Assembly (NCBI RefSeq): GCF_019635155.1
Contig: NZ_JAHBZY010000006.1
Location: 62,001 to 126,000 of the forward strand
Length of the DNA stretch: 64,000 nt
Direction of reading: 5' to 3'
Origin: Nitrosomonas sp.
GTDB lineage: Bacteria > Pseudomonadota > Gammaproteobacteria > Burkholderiales > Nitrosomonadaceae
How positions within the stretch are numbered: position 1 is the stretch's first letter; each line of letters starts with the position of its first letter. Below the pieces are notes generated by a model. It was given only the letters and a program-made list of their open reading frames with translations. It was not told the origin of the DNA and did no database searches. This document shows positions 43,847 through 53,438 of this stretch, piece by piece. The position numbers and the translations under genes were made by a program.

Positions 43847-44260
43847 ATGGTCAGTACAATAAAGAAAGTTTGCGATGTGTTGGTACTTATAGCACTGATC
43901 GGCATGATTTCAGCGTGCTCGGTGTTTATGGCTGCCAAGCAACCGGAAAAGAAAGATATCAGCTTACTTAAGGAAGGGGTTTCGAGAATGGTTCTGATTT
44001 CCGAGTTTGGCGCCCCGGTTATTAGTGAATATAAGGATGGCCAGAGATACGAAATTTTTAAATTTGTTCAAGGCTATAGCACCGGTGCAAAGGCGGGAAG
44101 GGCTTTTTTCCATGGCGCGGCTAGTGTTGTTACACTGGGGTTATGGGAACTTGTCGGTACGCCGACAGAAATAACCTTCAATGGAGACGAGATGGCTTTC
44201 TTGGTACGCTACGATGATAATGACGTGGCTAATGAAGTGGCGATTATCAAGAAAGATTAA
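43847..44260 (+). CDS. Lipoprotein of unknown function with SmpA/BamE-like feel
   Basis: A protein of 137 aa with a lipoprotein signal: hydrophobic stretch VLVLIALIGMISAC ending in a lipobox (Cys about 24). The mature part begins with LLKEGVSRMVLISEFGAPVISEYKDGQRYEIFKFVQGYSTG, reminiscent of short BamE/SmpA-like domains, and includes a hydrophobic, glycine-rich segment (AFFHGAASVVTLGLWELVGTP). Probably anchored to the outer membrane. No function assigned. Confidence 0.65.
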   Translation: MVSTIKKVCDVLVLIALIGMISACSVFMAAKQPEKKDISLLKEGVSRMVLISEFGAPVISEYKDGQRYEIFKFVQGYSTGAKAGRAFFHGAASVVTLGLWELVGTPTEITFNGDEMAFLVRYDDNDVANEVAIIKKD

Positions 44261-44417
44261 TTTTTAATGCCTTAAACTGCATGAGCTCAGATTCGATCTG
44301 ACAGTTATCAGTATTTTTTTCTGTGTCGTTATTTTTAACAGGGATGTTTTAGAAGTCTTCCGAATTTTTGCATGTTCTTCCTACCGGCAAGTTTTCTTCT
44401 CAGTATCAAGCCCTTTG

Positions 44418-44828
44418 CTACTGAATAATCGTTTGATTTTTACTGCATGCTAGTTGCCATTCTTTCTCGTCCATACTGTTGTCTTGAATCTTCTCCCACT
44501 TCTGTGGTTGGCTATAGGAACGAACGAGGTCGCCTTTTTCCATATTCCAACTGAAAAATGAGAAAGCAAGCTTTCTCATCTGCTCTTCCTCGCAATCAAA
44601 TTCGCGCCTGATTTTCTCAGAAAAATAATTAGCTCCTAGCGTTCTCTGTTCGGTTTTATAGTCGAAAAGAATCCACATTTTTACCCTGTTACCTGCTTTC
44701 CGGATGGAAGCAAGATCAACGTAGGCTGTATAGCCGCCCTTATCGGGACTTTCACCGATAAGGGTCCATTGTGCAAGTGTTTCGGTGCTGATTAAAGCAA
44801 ATGTGAGTGCGAGTATTATTTTTTTCAT
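44418..44828 (-). CDS. Secreted protein similar to surface-adhesin protein E family
   Basis: A protein of 136 aa with an N-terminal signal peptide (KKIILALTFALISTETLAQ). The mature part WTLIGESPDKGGYTAYVDLASIRKAG and VKMWILFDYKTEQ... is the pattern of the small 'surface-adhesin protein E-like' family, a beta-rich periplasmic/surface domain with a paired cysteine (here CEEEQ and LACSKN). The adhesin name comes from Haemophilus and need not apply here. Confidence 0.65.
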   Translation of the reverse strand: MKKIILALTFALISTETLAQWTLIGESPDKGGYTAYVDLASIRKAGNRVKMWILFDYKTEQRTLGANYFSEKIRREFDCEEEQMRKLAFSFFSWNMEKGDLVRSYSQPQKWEKIQDNSMDEKEWQLACSKNQTIIQ

Positions 44829-45112
44829 TCTTTAATCTGGTTTTTTCTGTTAGGGTGGGGGTGATAATGCAGCAGCTTCGTGTTGGCGATGATTTCCAGC
44901 ACTGTACTTGCTGAAAACGGTTTTGTTTATCCGTGAGATTTTACTAAATCTTCTGAAATAGAACGCATAGAAAAAATCGTTGTTCCGGAAATCGCTTGGA
45001 CAGATGGATTCTTACATTATGATCGTATAAATGCAAACAATGATGATTGGATGCGGATTGTAGTAAACTCCACTTCTGAGTTGCTCGGGTAAATATTACG
45101 AGAAAGGATCTT

Positions 45113-45436
45113 ATGCATCGGATATTTTTTGTTTCTGCGATTTTTATAATGCTGTTGTCGGGGTGCGTGACATCGAGAGAGATATTTCTTGCGGATGGAA
45201 CCAAGGGGCATAACGTCAACTGCAGCGGTAGCGGGAAGAACTATAGCGACTGCCTCGAGAAAGCAGGCGAGATCTGCGGTGTTCGCGGTTATCATATCCT
45301 TGATCAGGCTGGCAATATCGTTTCTTTCTCCGGAGCATTGCGCGAGCTTAATGACAGCTCGAGAACTTCTTCCGTAGGCTATATTTCTCAGTCGGGTTCT
45401 GTGATCAGTCGCAATCTATTGATTAAATGTAAATAG
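45113..45436 (+). CDS. Small lipoprotein, unknown function
   Basis: A protein of 107 aa with a signal and lipobox (FIMLLSGC, Cys about 17). The mature part carries paired cysteines (VNCSGSGKNYSDCLEKAGEICG) and a Ser-rich stretch, a layout common in small outer-membrane lipoproteins that recycle a 'GTCxGSGxxWxxCxxxA' motif. AGAAAGGA lies seven bases before the ATG. Function unknown. Confidence 0.65.
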   Translation: MHRIFFVSAIFIMLLSGCVTSREIFLADGTKGHNVNCSGSGKNYSDCLEKAGEICGVRGYHILDQAGNIVSFSGALRELNDSSRTSSVGYISQSGSVISRNLLIKCK

Positions 45437-45506
45437 ATTGACAGTTTTTTGAGCCGAGACGGGAATTTTTCGGCATTTTCCACAAGCTGAATGGATGTGT
45501 GTCGCG

Positions 45507-47030
45507 TTATTGCACGTGGTGCATCATTTTTTGTAGTGTTTTGCTGAGCATAAACAAAATTAAAGATGCAATGCCGGATAAAGCTACGAAGATCATAAAG
45601 AATTCGTATAAGTTCGTAATTTCGAAACCCAGAAAGCTGGGCGTTACGGCTGCGGTTGGGTCAGGATACAAGGCGCTTAAAATACCGGCCAATTTACTGG
45701 CTGCCGCCAGCGATAAAAACCATACGCCCATCAGCAATGACGCAAATTGGGCAGGCGCCAGTTTTACCACCATCGCTAAGCCGATTGGCGATAAGCACAA
45801 TTCCCCGATAGTGTGCAATAGATACAAGCTGAATAGCCACATCATGCTGACTTTGATGGCCGGGTCCAGTTCTTTGACACCCAAAGCGATCACCAGATAA
45901 CCAATGGATAAAAACAAAAGTCCAAGCGCATGTTTGGTGGGCGAAGAGGGTTCCAAATTACGTTGACCTAGAAATGTCCAGAGAATCGCAAACAGCGGTG
46001 CCAATACTACAATCAGAACCGCATTGATGGACTGAAAAAAACTCGCGGGAATTTCTGCTCCTGAGAAACTTCTATCAGTTTGTTCTTCAGCAAAAAAAGT
46101 TAACGATGCCCCTGCTTGCTCAAAGGCCGCCCAGAAAAAGATCACGAAAAAAGCCAGGATATAAATGACTGCGATTCGTTGTTTCTCGATAGATGTCAAT
46201 GTCTTGTCGGTAATGATCGCTGCCGGACCGATAATACTGATGGTAAAAATACCGGATCCGATAATGCCGGAGCCGGTTAGATAATAAAATCCGGAAAATA
46301 ACAGTAACGAAACGCTAACCCAAATCAGCGTTTGTGATAATAGTGCTCGCGATGTGCGGCTGTGATTATCATTGGCTGCTTTCTTCCGAGGCACCAGACC
46401 GATACCGATGCCATCGGGTGTGACGATATATCTATTTTTGAGCAGCTCGAACGAAGCAATGCTGATGATCATTCCAATAGAAGCGGCGAGAAAACCCCAC
46501 TTGAAATCCGCCGGATTGCCGGTATCGCCAAAGCCGCCGCACACCAGCGGTGCGAAAAATGCACCGAGATTGATACCCATGTAAAAAATGGTGAAAGCGG
46601 CATCAACCCGTTTGTCGCCTTCAGGATAAAGTTGCCCGACCATGGTCGAGATGTTCGGCTTGAAAAAGCCGTTACCGAAGATTAGCAGTCCCAAGCCTAG
46701 GAATAGCAACGGTTGCGCTACGGATAGTTGATCGAAATTCGAAGCCGATAAAAACATGCAAAAATGACCTGCCGCCATTAAGACGCCACCCACAAAAATG
46801 GTCCGGCGGTTACCCCAATAGCGGTCGGCGACATAGCCACCGATCAACGGTGTCAAATAAACCAAACCGATATAACTGCCATAAATTTCCGAGGCGTATG
46901 CTTTGTCGAACAGCAATGCCTTGATCATGAACAAAGTGAAAATGGCGCGCATGCCGTAGTAACTGAAACGCTCCCACATTTCAGTAAAAAACAAAAGATA
47001 CAAACCCTTCGGATGGTTTGTTGAGTTCAT
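45507..47030 (-). CDS. POT-family proton-dependent peptide transporter
   Basis: A protein of 507 aa from ATG 47030, with about 14 TM helices. The proton-coupling motif ExWERFSYYGMRAI lies in TM1 (TEMWERFSYY). GGYVADRYWGNRR, GNGFFKPNISTMVGQLYPEGD and FTIFYMGINLGAF are classic POT/PTR2 signatures. It imports di- and tripeptides with protons. Residues before the chosen start have no family sequence. Confidence 0.92.
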   Translation of the reverse strand: MNSTNHPKGLYLLFFTEMWERFSYYGMRAIFTLFMIKALLFDKAYASEIYGSYIGLVYLTPLIGGYVADRYWGNRRTIFVGGVLMAAGHFCMFLSASNFDQLSVAQPLLFLGLGLLIFGNGFFKPNISTMVGQLYPEGDKRVDAAFTIFYMGINLGAFFAPLVCGGFGDTGNPADFKWGFLAASIGMIISIASFELLKNRYIVTPDGIGIGLVPRKKAANDNHSRTSRALLSQTLIWVSVSLLLFSGFYYLTGSGIIGSGIFTISIIGPAAIITDKTLTSIEKQRIAVIYILAFFVIFFWAAFEQAGASLTFFAEEQTDRSFSGAEIPASFFQSINAVLIVVLAPLFAILWTFLGQRNLEPSSPTKHALGLLFLSIGYLVIALGVKELDPAIKVSMMWLFSLYLLHTIGELCLSPIGLAMVVKLAPAQFASLLMGVWFLSLAAASKLAGILSALYPDPTAAVTPSFLGFEITNLYEFFMIFVALSGIASLILFMLSKTLQKMMHHVQ

Positions 47031-47211
47031 GATCTGGATCAGTAAATACAGTAAGCAATCAAAAGCGCGGATACTATCCGAATTTCTCAATCATACGAAG
47101 ATCCTGCGGAGATTTTATAATCATTTGAGATTAAGGAAGAGGCACGAATGTAATGCTTTCGTATCTAGCGATAACAAATAGCGATTCATCGGCCTATTGG
47201 ATGGGGATTTT

Positions 47212-47784
47212 TTATATTGATTTCACCCTATTGTTGGCTTGGATAAAATGGATATAGCCGGTAAGGAATTTTTCCAATTGCTGATTGATAACAGCATCTG
47301 TGATTTTTCCAGTTTCGTCAAAGACATTATGTGCTTTTGATACCATCATTTGCTCGCCGAACCAAGGCCGCATGCCAAGCCTCCTCAGAACGGGCAACAA
47401 GGCATTTTGCGATAATACCGTGCCAAACCCTCCCATTGTCGCGCCGATGACTGCAATCGGACGGTCTCTGAAAATACGGGGAATTTCTTTGGGCGGACGG
47501 GATAACCAGTCGATCGCATTTTTTAATACACCGGGTATGGAGTTATTGTATTCAGGCGTCGCCAGTAACACGCCGTCAGCTAATACAAGCTTTTCTTGAA
47601 GGGCGACCACAGCCTGGGGAATGCCTTCAATAGATTCAATATCTTCGTTATAAAGCGGAATATCGTGGAGCGTTGCAATATCCAGCACAGCGTCACCGTT
47701 CAATATCTCACGGGCGGCGCGCAATAAAGCGGTATTGTATGAACGATCGCGCAGACTGCCCGAAATGCCGAGGATTTTTACCAC
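47212..47784 (-). CDS. NADPH-dependent FMN reductase family protein
   Basis: A protein of 190 aa. ILGISGSLRDRSYNTALLRAAR is the flavodoxin-fold phosphate loop, ATPEYNNSIPGVLKNAIDWLSRPP the FMN/NAD segment and GATMGGFGTVLSQNALLPVL the third. Members reduce FMN, quinones, chromate or azo dyes. Start is GTG at 47784 with AAGGAG upstream; an overlapping ATG is out of frame. It lies near the broken LysR gene and the pirin gene, suggesting a shared redox-stress group. Confidence 0.88.
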   Translation of the reverse strand: MVKILGISGSLRDRSYNTALLRAAREILNGDAVLDIATLHDIPLYNEDIESIEGIPQAVVALQEKLVLADGVLLATPEYNNSIPGVLKNAIDWLSRPPKEIPRIFRDRPIAVIGATMGGFGTVLSQNALLPVLRRLGMRPWFGEQMMVSKAHNVFDETGKITDAVINQQLEKFLTGYIHFIQANNRVKSI

Positions 47785-47847
47785 ATGACTCTCCTTTGTG
47801 ATTATGATTATTCAATATTATTCAAAGACATAACATATAGCCGGTAT

Positions 47848-48647
47848 TTAAGATTCAAGTCCGTTCCAGGCTGGATCTTCGCGGAACGCCGTACGTAAAT
47901 AATTAATGATAGCGTTGACTTTAATTGGAATATAGCGGGATTGCGGATAGATCGCATAAATTGTATCTGCAACAGGGTGCTCGTCTGGCAATATATCGAT
48001 AAGCTGGCCTTTCGAAAGCGCCTGCGCAGCGACGAATACCGGCAGTATAGCGATGCCAAGTCCGGCAATAGCGGTATCCCGGACTGTTTCATCATTACTC
48101 GTAACGATGCGGCTGCGCACCGTCAAAGAGCGTGGTGTATTAGTGGGTTCTACCGGTTCAAATTGCCAAATTTCATTTGAAGGCACATTTGCGTAACTGA
48201 TACACGTGTGGTTAGCAAGATCATCAATTGAAACGGGCAATCCGGCATTTTGCGCGTATGCGGGACTGCAGCACATCACACGTCTGCTGACCGCGAGTCT
48301 GCGGGCAATGAGGGAAGAGTCATGCAGCCTTCCAATGTGAACCCCCAAATCATACCTTCCCTGGATAGATCTGTGCGCATAATCTGTTTTCCTGTTCGGC
48401 CAGCTCCTCTGAAGCCCGGTCCAGCTGCAGCATGATGGTGCGCGTATGCTGATAAAAAATAGCACCTTTATCGGTAACCGTTACGCCGCATGTAGAGCGG
48501 TGCAGCAATTTCACACCCAGCACAGCTTCCAAATCTTTAATGCGCTGACTGACAATCGATTTCGACAGATGCATGCGCTGCAGCACTGATGCTGCCGGTC
48601 TCAACGGCATACTGAAAAGCAATGATATTGTGAAATTTGTGTTTCAT
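47848..48647 (-). pseudogene. LysR-type regulator, frameshifted and internally deleted
   Basis: ATG 48647 opens MKHKFHNIIAFQYAVETGSISAAA in one frame; the HTH continues in a second frame with LSKSIVSQRIKDLEAVLGVKLLHR as far as a stop near 48350. A third frame resumes at YDLGVHIGRLHDSSLIARRLA and runs to the end of the effector domain. About 60 residues between the HTH linker and this point are missing. A functional regulator is unlikely. It faces the pirin gene and probably once controlled it and the FMN reductase gene. Confidence 0.85.
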
Positions 48648-48800
48648 CGTTCTGTATTCCAGAACACTATTTTCTGGAAAATCCTAGTTCTCAGTTGATA
48701 TAAAAATCAGTAAGCTCTTAGTCTTGTAAAGTCAATAAAAACTTGAGCGCTTAGCGATAATAGTATAGCTGTCATCGAAAGCTCAACCAGGAGATTAGCT

Positions 48801-49694
48801 ATGAATGTCGATAATCCGGGTATCACTGCTAAGAAATTGCAGCGTATTCAACGCAATGCGGCAAGCCATTGGGTCGGTAATGGATTCCCTGTGCGCTCAC
48901 TATTTAACTATTCAGAAATCGGACCTCAGATCAGTCCATTTTTGCTATTCGACTATGCAGGCCCTGTCGATTTTCCGCCCACTGACGATCGTCTTGGTGT
49001 CGGAGAGCACCCGCATCGTGGTTTTGAAACGGTCACGATTGTTTACAGCGGTGAAGTTGAACATCGCGATAGCTCAGGAGGCGGCGGCAAGATCGGCCCC
49101 GGTGATGTGCAATGGATGACTGCGGCGTCAGGCATTGTGCACGAGGAATTTCATGGGCAAGACTATGCACGAAAAGGCGGCCCTTTCGAGATGGTGCAGT
49201 TGTGGGTCAATTTACCGGCGAAGTATAAAATGTCTCAACCGCGTTATCAGAGCATTTTAGATTGCCAGATACCTGCTGTGCCGTTACCCGGCAATCAAGG
49301 AACCGTTCGTGTCATTGCCGGTGAATTTAATGGCGTAAAAGGACCAGCCAAGACGTTTTCACCGATTCATGTCTGGGATATGCGTATACCCGGAGGGCAG
49401 ACCATTACTCTTACATTGACAGAAGGCCATAGTGCAGTATTAGCAATCCTGAAGGGCTCGGTGAGCATTAATGAGTCCAATTTCATCAGAGAGGCGGAAG
49501 TCGCCATTTTCGACCAACAGGGTGATTATATTCGTTTCAATAGTGAACAAGACACCACGGCGTTGTTGCTAAGCGGCCGCCCTTTAGACGAACCGATCGC
49601 CGGCAGCGGTCCTTTTGTAATGAATACCGCAGAGGAAATCCGTCAAGCAAAAATAGATTATCAGAGCGGAAAAATGGGACATCTGGCATCGTAG
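48801..49694 (+). CDS. Pirin family protein
   Basis: A protein of 297 aa with AGGAG upstream. The N-terminal cupin has GVGEHPHRGFETVTIVYSGEVEHRDS with metal-binding His residues and DVQWMTAASGIVHEEF, the pirin hallmarks; the C-terminal cupin is intact. Bacterial pirins include quercetin dioxygenases and redox-responsive regulators. It is followed 82 bp later by an isochorismatase-like hydrolase gene, a common pairing. Confidence 0.9.
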   Translation: MNVDNPGITAKKLQRIQRNAASHWVGNGFPVRSLFNYSEIGPQISPFLLFDYAGPVDFPPTDDRLGVGEHPHRGFETVTIVYSGEVEHRDSSGGGGKIGPGDVQWMTAASGIVHEEFHGQDYARKGGPFEMVQLWVNLPAKYKMSQPRYQSILDCQIPAVPLPGNQGTVRVIAGEFNGVKGPAKTFSPIHVWDMRIPGGQTITLTLTEGHSAVLAILKGSVSINESNFIREAEVAIFDQQGDYIRFNSEQDTTALLLSGRPLDEPIAGSGPFVMNTAEEIRQAKIDYQSGKMGHLAS

Positions 49695-49776
49695 TACATG
49701 TGGCCGGTTGTTCACGAACCTTATAGAAAAGAGAAATACTATCCAATAGATTTATTAACGCTATATAGGAGCAATA

Positions 49777-50403
49777 ATGAGTAATACTTTTAAATACAAC
49801 CGTCTTTCGAAAGATAACGCAGTATGTCTGCTGGTCGATCATCAATCAGGATTGATTTCATTGGTGCAGGATTTCTCGCCGGGAGAATTCAAGAACAATG
49901 TGTTGGCGCTTGCAGACATTGCCAAGTTCTTCAATCTTCCAACAATTCTCACAACCAGTTTTGAAGACGGCCCGAATGGACCGCTGGTACCTGAGTTAAA
50001 AGAAATATTTCCGGATGCGCCGTATATTCCGCGGCCTGGTCAAATTAACGCATGGGACAACGAAGACTTTGTCAAAGCGATTGAAAAAACCGGGCGTAAG
50101 CAACTGATTATTGCAGGTGTCGTTACCGATGTGTGCGTTGCGTTTCCTGCGTTATCAGCTATTGAAGCCGGTTATGAGGTCTTTGTGGTTACGGATGCTT
50201 CAGGCACGTTTAACGAGGTCACCCGACATGCGGCATGGGCCCGAATGGCGGCGGCTGGCGTGCAACTGATGAACTGGTTCAGTGTGGCGAGTGAACTGCA
50301 CAGAGACTGGCGTAACGATGTTGAGGGGCTGGGTGCGCTTTTATCGAACCATCTTCCGAATTACCGCAATCTGATTACCAGTTATCTGGCTCAAAACAAG
50401 TAA
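49777..50403 (+). CDS. Isochorismatase-family cysteine hydrolase
   Basis: A protein of 208 aa with TAGGAGC upstream. The catalytic triad context is visible: LLVDHQSGLI (Asp), an internal Lys region (FVKAIEKTGRKQLIIAG), and VVTDVCVAFPALSAIEAG (Cys). This subgroup resembles YcaC-type hydrolases with unknown substrate rather than true isochorismatases. Adjacent to the pirin gene and likely co-transcribed. Confidence 0.88.
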   Translation: MSNTFKYNRLSKDNAVCLLVDHQSGLISLVQDFSPGEFKNNVLALADIAKFFNLPTILTTSFEDGPNGPLVPELKEIFPDAPYIPRPGQINAWDNEDFVKAIEKTGRKQLIIAGVVTDVCVAFPALSAIEAGYEVFVVTDASGTFNEVTRHAAWARMAAAGVQLMNWFSVASELHRDWRNDVEGLGALLSNHLPNYRNLITSYLAQNK

Positions 50404-50691
50404 TACTTTAAACAACACTAGAAATTCTTACACCTTATGAAATACTCAATGCTTATTTCAATCTACCTACCTGCCTGTAAATGATCCTGAGTTTTCTTGC
50501 AGCAAACGAAAATACATTTCATATCCACTCGCTGCCACTGTCACTGGCGGCGATGGAATTATCTCGTTTATACTTCGATTTGAGCGAAATCAAGCAACGG
50601 CTTCGTTTTGATCGTATGATATCGGATAGCGCATGCGCTGGTGTTAATCCATATTCAATGTTGTAGTGCCAATTATTTAAAGAATTCAAAT

Positions 50692-51918
50692 ATGTCATTC
50701 AGTTTTAACGACTTTTACGAAGCTAACCGGCGTATCATCATTTGGTTGATTCTAATCAGTTTACTGTGGACCCTGAGTGATTTTTTCGGATTGATTTTTA
50801 TTACATTCGTGCTTGCTTTCATTGCCACGCCGCTGGTGCGGATGGGGCAGAGCCGCTTGAAAATGCCTTATCGTCTGTCACTGATATTGGTTTATATTTT
50901 TTTTCTGATCGTGGTGGTGAGTTTCTTCCGCTATGTGACACCCAATGTGATTGGCGAAGCGAATCGCTTTCTGAACAATTTTGACGAAGTGCAATTAAAA
51001 CTGATCGAATTGGAACGCGATATCGGCAGTAAGTATCCTGGGATCGAACGTTCACTGCACGGCTATATGCGAAGCATGCTGGATGAGCAGGCGCTGCAAG
51101 CGATTGATACTGAACTGAATGCATTCAAGAAATCGATTTATCTTGCCAGCGACGTCGATCCGGAGCATATGCTCGAAGAGGAACTTACTGAAGCGACGCA
51201 TGAAAAAATACGAAAATACTACGACAAGGAAGCCGAGCTGTTGATGAATTTTCTGGCATCCAAGCAACTGGATAAAGTCGGCGAGCATTTTCCCAAGCTG
51301 ATCAACCAGCTTTATACCGGGATTGGTACCGTATTGCTGGCGCTATTATTCAGTTTTTTGATTTTATTCGATAATATCCGCCTCGGCGGCTTGATGAAAA
51401 GCTTGCACGATTCACGCTTGCGGGATTTTTACCAGGAAACCGCGCAACCGGTCATTCGCTTTGCTTACGTGGTCGGGCGCGCGATCCAGGCGCAAGCGAT
51501 GATTGCCTGCGTCAATACCTTCTTGACGTTGATCGGATTAATGATTCTTGGCATTCCGTCAGTCGCATTCCTGTCGCTGATTGTGTTCGTTTGCAGTTTC
51601 ATTCCGGTTCTCGGCGTATTTATTTCGACGACGCCGATGGTGCTGGTCGCGTTGAACACCGGCGGGCTGATGCTGGCGCTGGCGGTAGTGTTGATGATTA
51701 CCATCATTCATATCATCGAGGCGTATGGTCTGAATCCGCTGATCTACGGTAAGCATCTGAAACTGAATCCGGTACTGGTGTTGATCATCCTGCTGGTGGC
51801 CTACCACACTACCGGCATGTGGGGCATGGTGCTCGGCGTGCCGGTGGCTTATTACTTCATTCACGATGTGTTTGGCGTGCCGTTGTGGGACGAGCGCCGA
51901 CTGGGGCCGAAAGTGTGA
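50692..51918 (+). CDS. AI-2E family transporter (PerM-like permease)
   Basis: A protein of 408 aa from ATG 50692. An N-terminal membrane pair (IIWLILISLLWTLSDFFGLIFITFVLAF region) is followed by a long soluble insert of about 150 residues, and six or more C-terminal TM helices with GIPSVAFLSLIVFVCSFIPVLGVFI. The family is named for autoinducer-2 export, but many members are proton/sodium antiporters or unknown. The 290 bp upstream (50404-50691) shows no gene I can support. Confidence 0.85.
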   Translation: MSFSFNDFYEANRRIIIWLILISLLWTLSDFFGLIFITFVLAFIATPLVRMGQSRLKMPYRLSLILVYIFFLIVVVSFFRYVTPNVIGEANRFLNNFDEVQLKLIELERDIGSKYPGIERSLHGYMRSMLDEQALQAIDTELNAFKKSIYLASDVDPEHMLEEELTEATHEKIRKYYDKEAELLMNFLASKQLDKVGEHFPKLINQLYTGIGTVLLALLFSFLILFDNIRLGGLMKSLHDSRLRDFYQETAQPVIRFAYVVGRAIQAQAMIACVNTFLTLIGLMILGIPSVAFLSLIVFVCSFIPVLGVFISTTPMVLVALNTGGLMLALAVVLMITIIHIIEAYGLNPLIYGKHLKLNPVLVLIILLVAYHTTGMWGMVLGVPVAYYFIHDVFGVPLWDERRLGPKV

Positions 51919-51961
51919 GTTTATTTGAATGACGGACGGACGATGCGATTCCGCCGGTCCG

Positions 51962-53278
51962 TCAATCCGGAACGAACTTTAGTACGTTACCGTTGATGCA
52001 GTAGCGCTTATGGCTCGGCGGCGGGCCGTCGTCGAAGACGTGGCCGAGGTGAATACCGGAGCTGGCGCTGCGCACTTCGATGCGTTGCATGCCGTGCGAG
52101 TCGTCATCGTGGTAAGTCACCGAACCCTTGATGGGGTCGAAGAAACTGGGCCAGCCGGTGCCGCTGTTAAATTTGGCTTGACTCAGAAAAAGCGGTGCGC
52201 CGGTGATCGGGTCGATAAATGTTCCAGGACGTTTTTCATCCAGATTGGACGCGGTGAACGGTGGTTCGGTACCTTGCTCGAACGCGATTTTCTGCTGCTC
52301 CGGCGTCAATAACTGAAACCCCAGCCATTTCCAGAAGTTGGTTTTCTCCCCGTTGTAACCGGTGTAACGGGCGGCTTCCTTACCGTTTCTGAACAATACG
52401 ATAGTCGGTGTCGCGAACAGCGGTTTTTCCAGCGACCATCCGGTTGGCGGATTGGTGTTCATCGTTGTTGCCACCGGCACGGCTGCTTGCCATTGACTGA
52501 GTACTTCCTTATCGAACAGCTTGCAATATTCGCAATGTTCGGCTTCAAAAATTACCAGTTGCTGCGCGAAATTTAAATCCTTGCCGTTCAGTGGTTCGGT
52601 AAGTTCGCTACCGGATGCGGTTTGTGTTGCCGTTTGCCCGCTGGGCACCGGATATTTTACACCCGTACCGCCCAGGCCGCAGTAGCCATTCGGGTTTTTC
52701 TGCAAGTAATCCTGGTGGTATTCCTCGGCAGTGATGTAGTTCTTTAACGGTAGGATTTCGGTCGTGATCGCGCCATATTCGGCGGTGCTGAGCGCTTGTT
52801 GATATGTTTGCTGCGTCGATAGCGCCAGTTCTTTCTGCGCTTCGCCGTGATAATAAATCGCGCTGCGGTAATTGCTGCCGATATCGTTGCCCTGGCGGTC
52901 GCCTTGCGTCGGATTGTGATTCTCCCAGAACTTGGCCAGCACGGTTTCCAATGGTACTTGCGCAGGATCGAAAGTCACCTTGATCACTTCGGCATGATTG
53001 CGCGCCGTAGTTCGACCCGCCAGCAACAGCCGCTCATGATTCAGAATCTGCTGATACCCCACGCCGGGCAAATCGCCGCCGGCATAGCCGCTCTCGACAT
53101 CAATCACGCCCGGAATCTCACTCATGCGCTTTTCCGCGCCCCAGAAACATCCCATGCCGAGGACGATGTAATCCGTTTTGATAGTGTTAGTTTGATTAAT
53201 CGGTGTCACGTTTTTCTCCATTGCAAAGGCTGTCAGAACACATAATAAACCGGCGATTGCCGCAAAAATTGTTTTCAT
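51962..53278 (-). CDS. msrAB: MsrA-thioredoxin-like-MsrB fusion, exported methionine sulfoxide reductase
   Basis: A protein of 438 aa with an N-terminal signal (KTIFAAIAGLLCVLTAFA). MsrA follows with MGCFWGAEKRM (catalytic Cys) and YAGGDLPGVGYQQI; a middle thioredoxin-like domain has EHCEYCKLFDKEV (CxxC); then MsrB with GTGWPSFFDPIKGS, LGHVFDDGPPPS and the catalytic RYCINGN. The order MsrA-Trx-MsrB differs from Neisseria PilB (Trx-MsrA-MsrB). It should repair both S- and R-methionine sulfoxide in envelope proteins, with the middle domain as internal reductant. MsrB's zinc cysteines are not visible. Confidence 0.9.
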   Translation of the reverse strand: MKTIFAAIAGLLCVLTAFAMEKNVTPINQTNTIKTDYIVLGMGCFWGAEKRMSEIPGVIDVESGYAGGDLPGVGYQQILNHERLLLAGRTTARNHAEVIKVTFDPAQVPLETVLAKFWENHNPTQGDRQGNDIGSNYRSAIYYHGEAQKELALSTQQTYQQALSTAEYGAITTEILPLKNYITAEEYHQDYLQKNPNGYCGLGGTGVKYPVPSGQTATQTASGSELTEPLNGKDLNFAQQLVIFEAEHCEYCKLFDKEVLSQWQAAVPVATTMNTNPPTGWSLEKPLFATPTIVLFRNGKEAARYTGYNGEKTNFWKWLGFQLLTPEQQKIAFEQGTEPPFTASNLDEKRPGTFIDPITGAPLFLSQAKFNSGTGWPSFFDPIKGSVTYHDDDSHGMQRIEVRSASSGIHLGHVFDDGPPPSHKRYCINGNVLKFVPD

Positions 53279-53438
53279 GGTTTTTCTCGGCTACTTAATT
53301 TTGACAGAATTTCGACACTTTGGGAGTTGCCGGAGTTCTTGTGGAGGGCACGTACTGACCAAATTTGCAGGGCTGCAATGAATGGCTCCGGATTGCAAAT
53401 TTGCGGGCAATCCGGATGTTTATTGAACAGTCATTAAA

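Noticed and set aside
50481-50666. 61-codon open frame before the AI-2E-type gene
   Set aside because: No ribosome site, no recognisable sequence, and composition unlike neighbouring genes.
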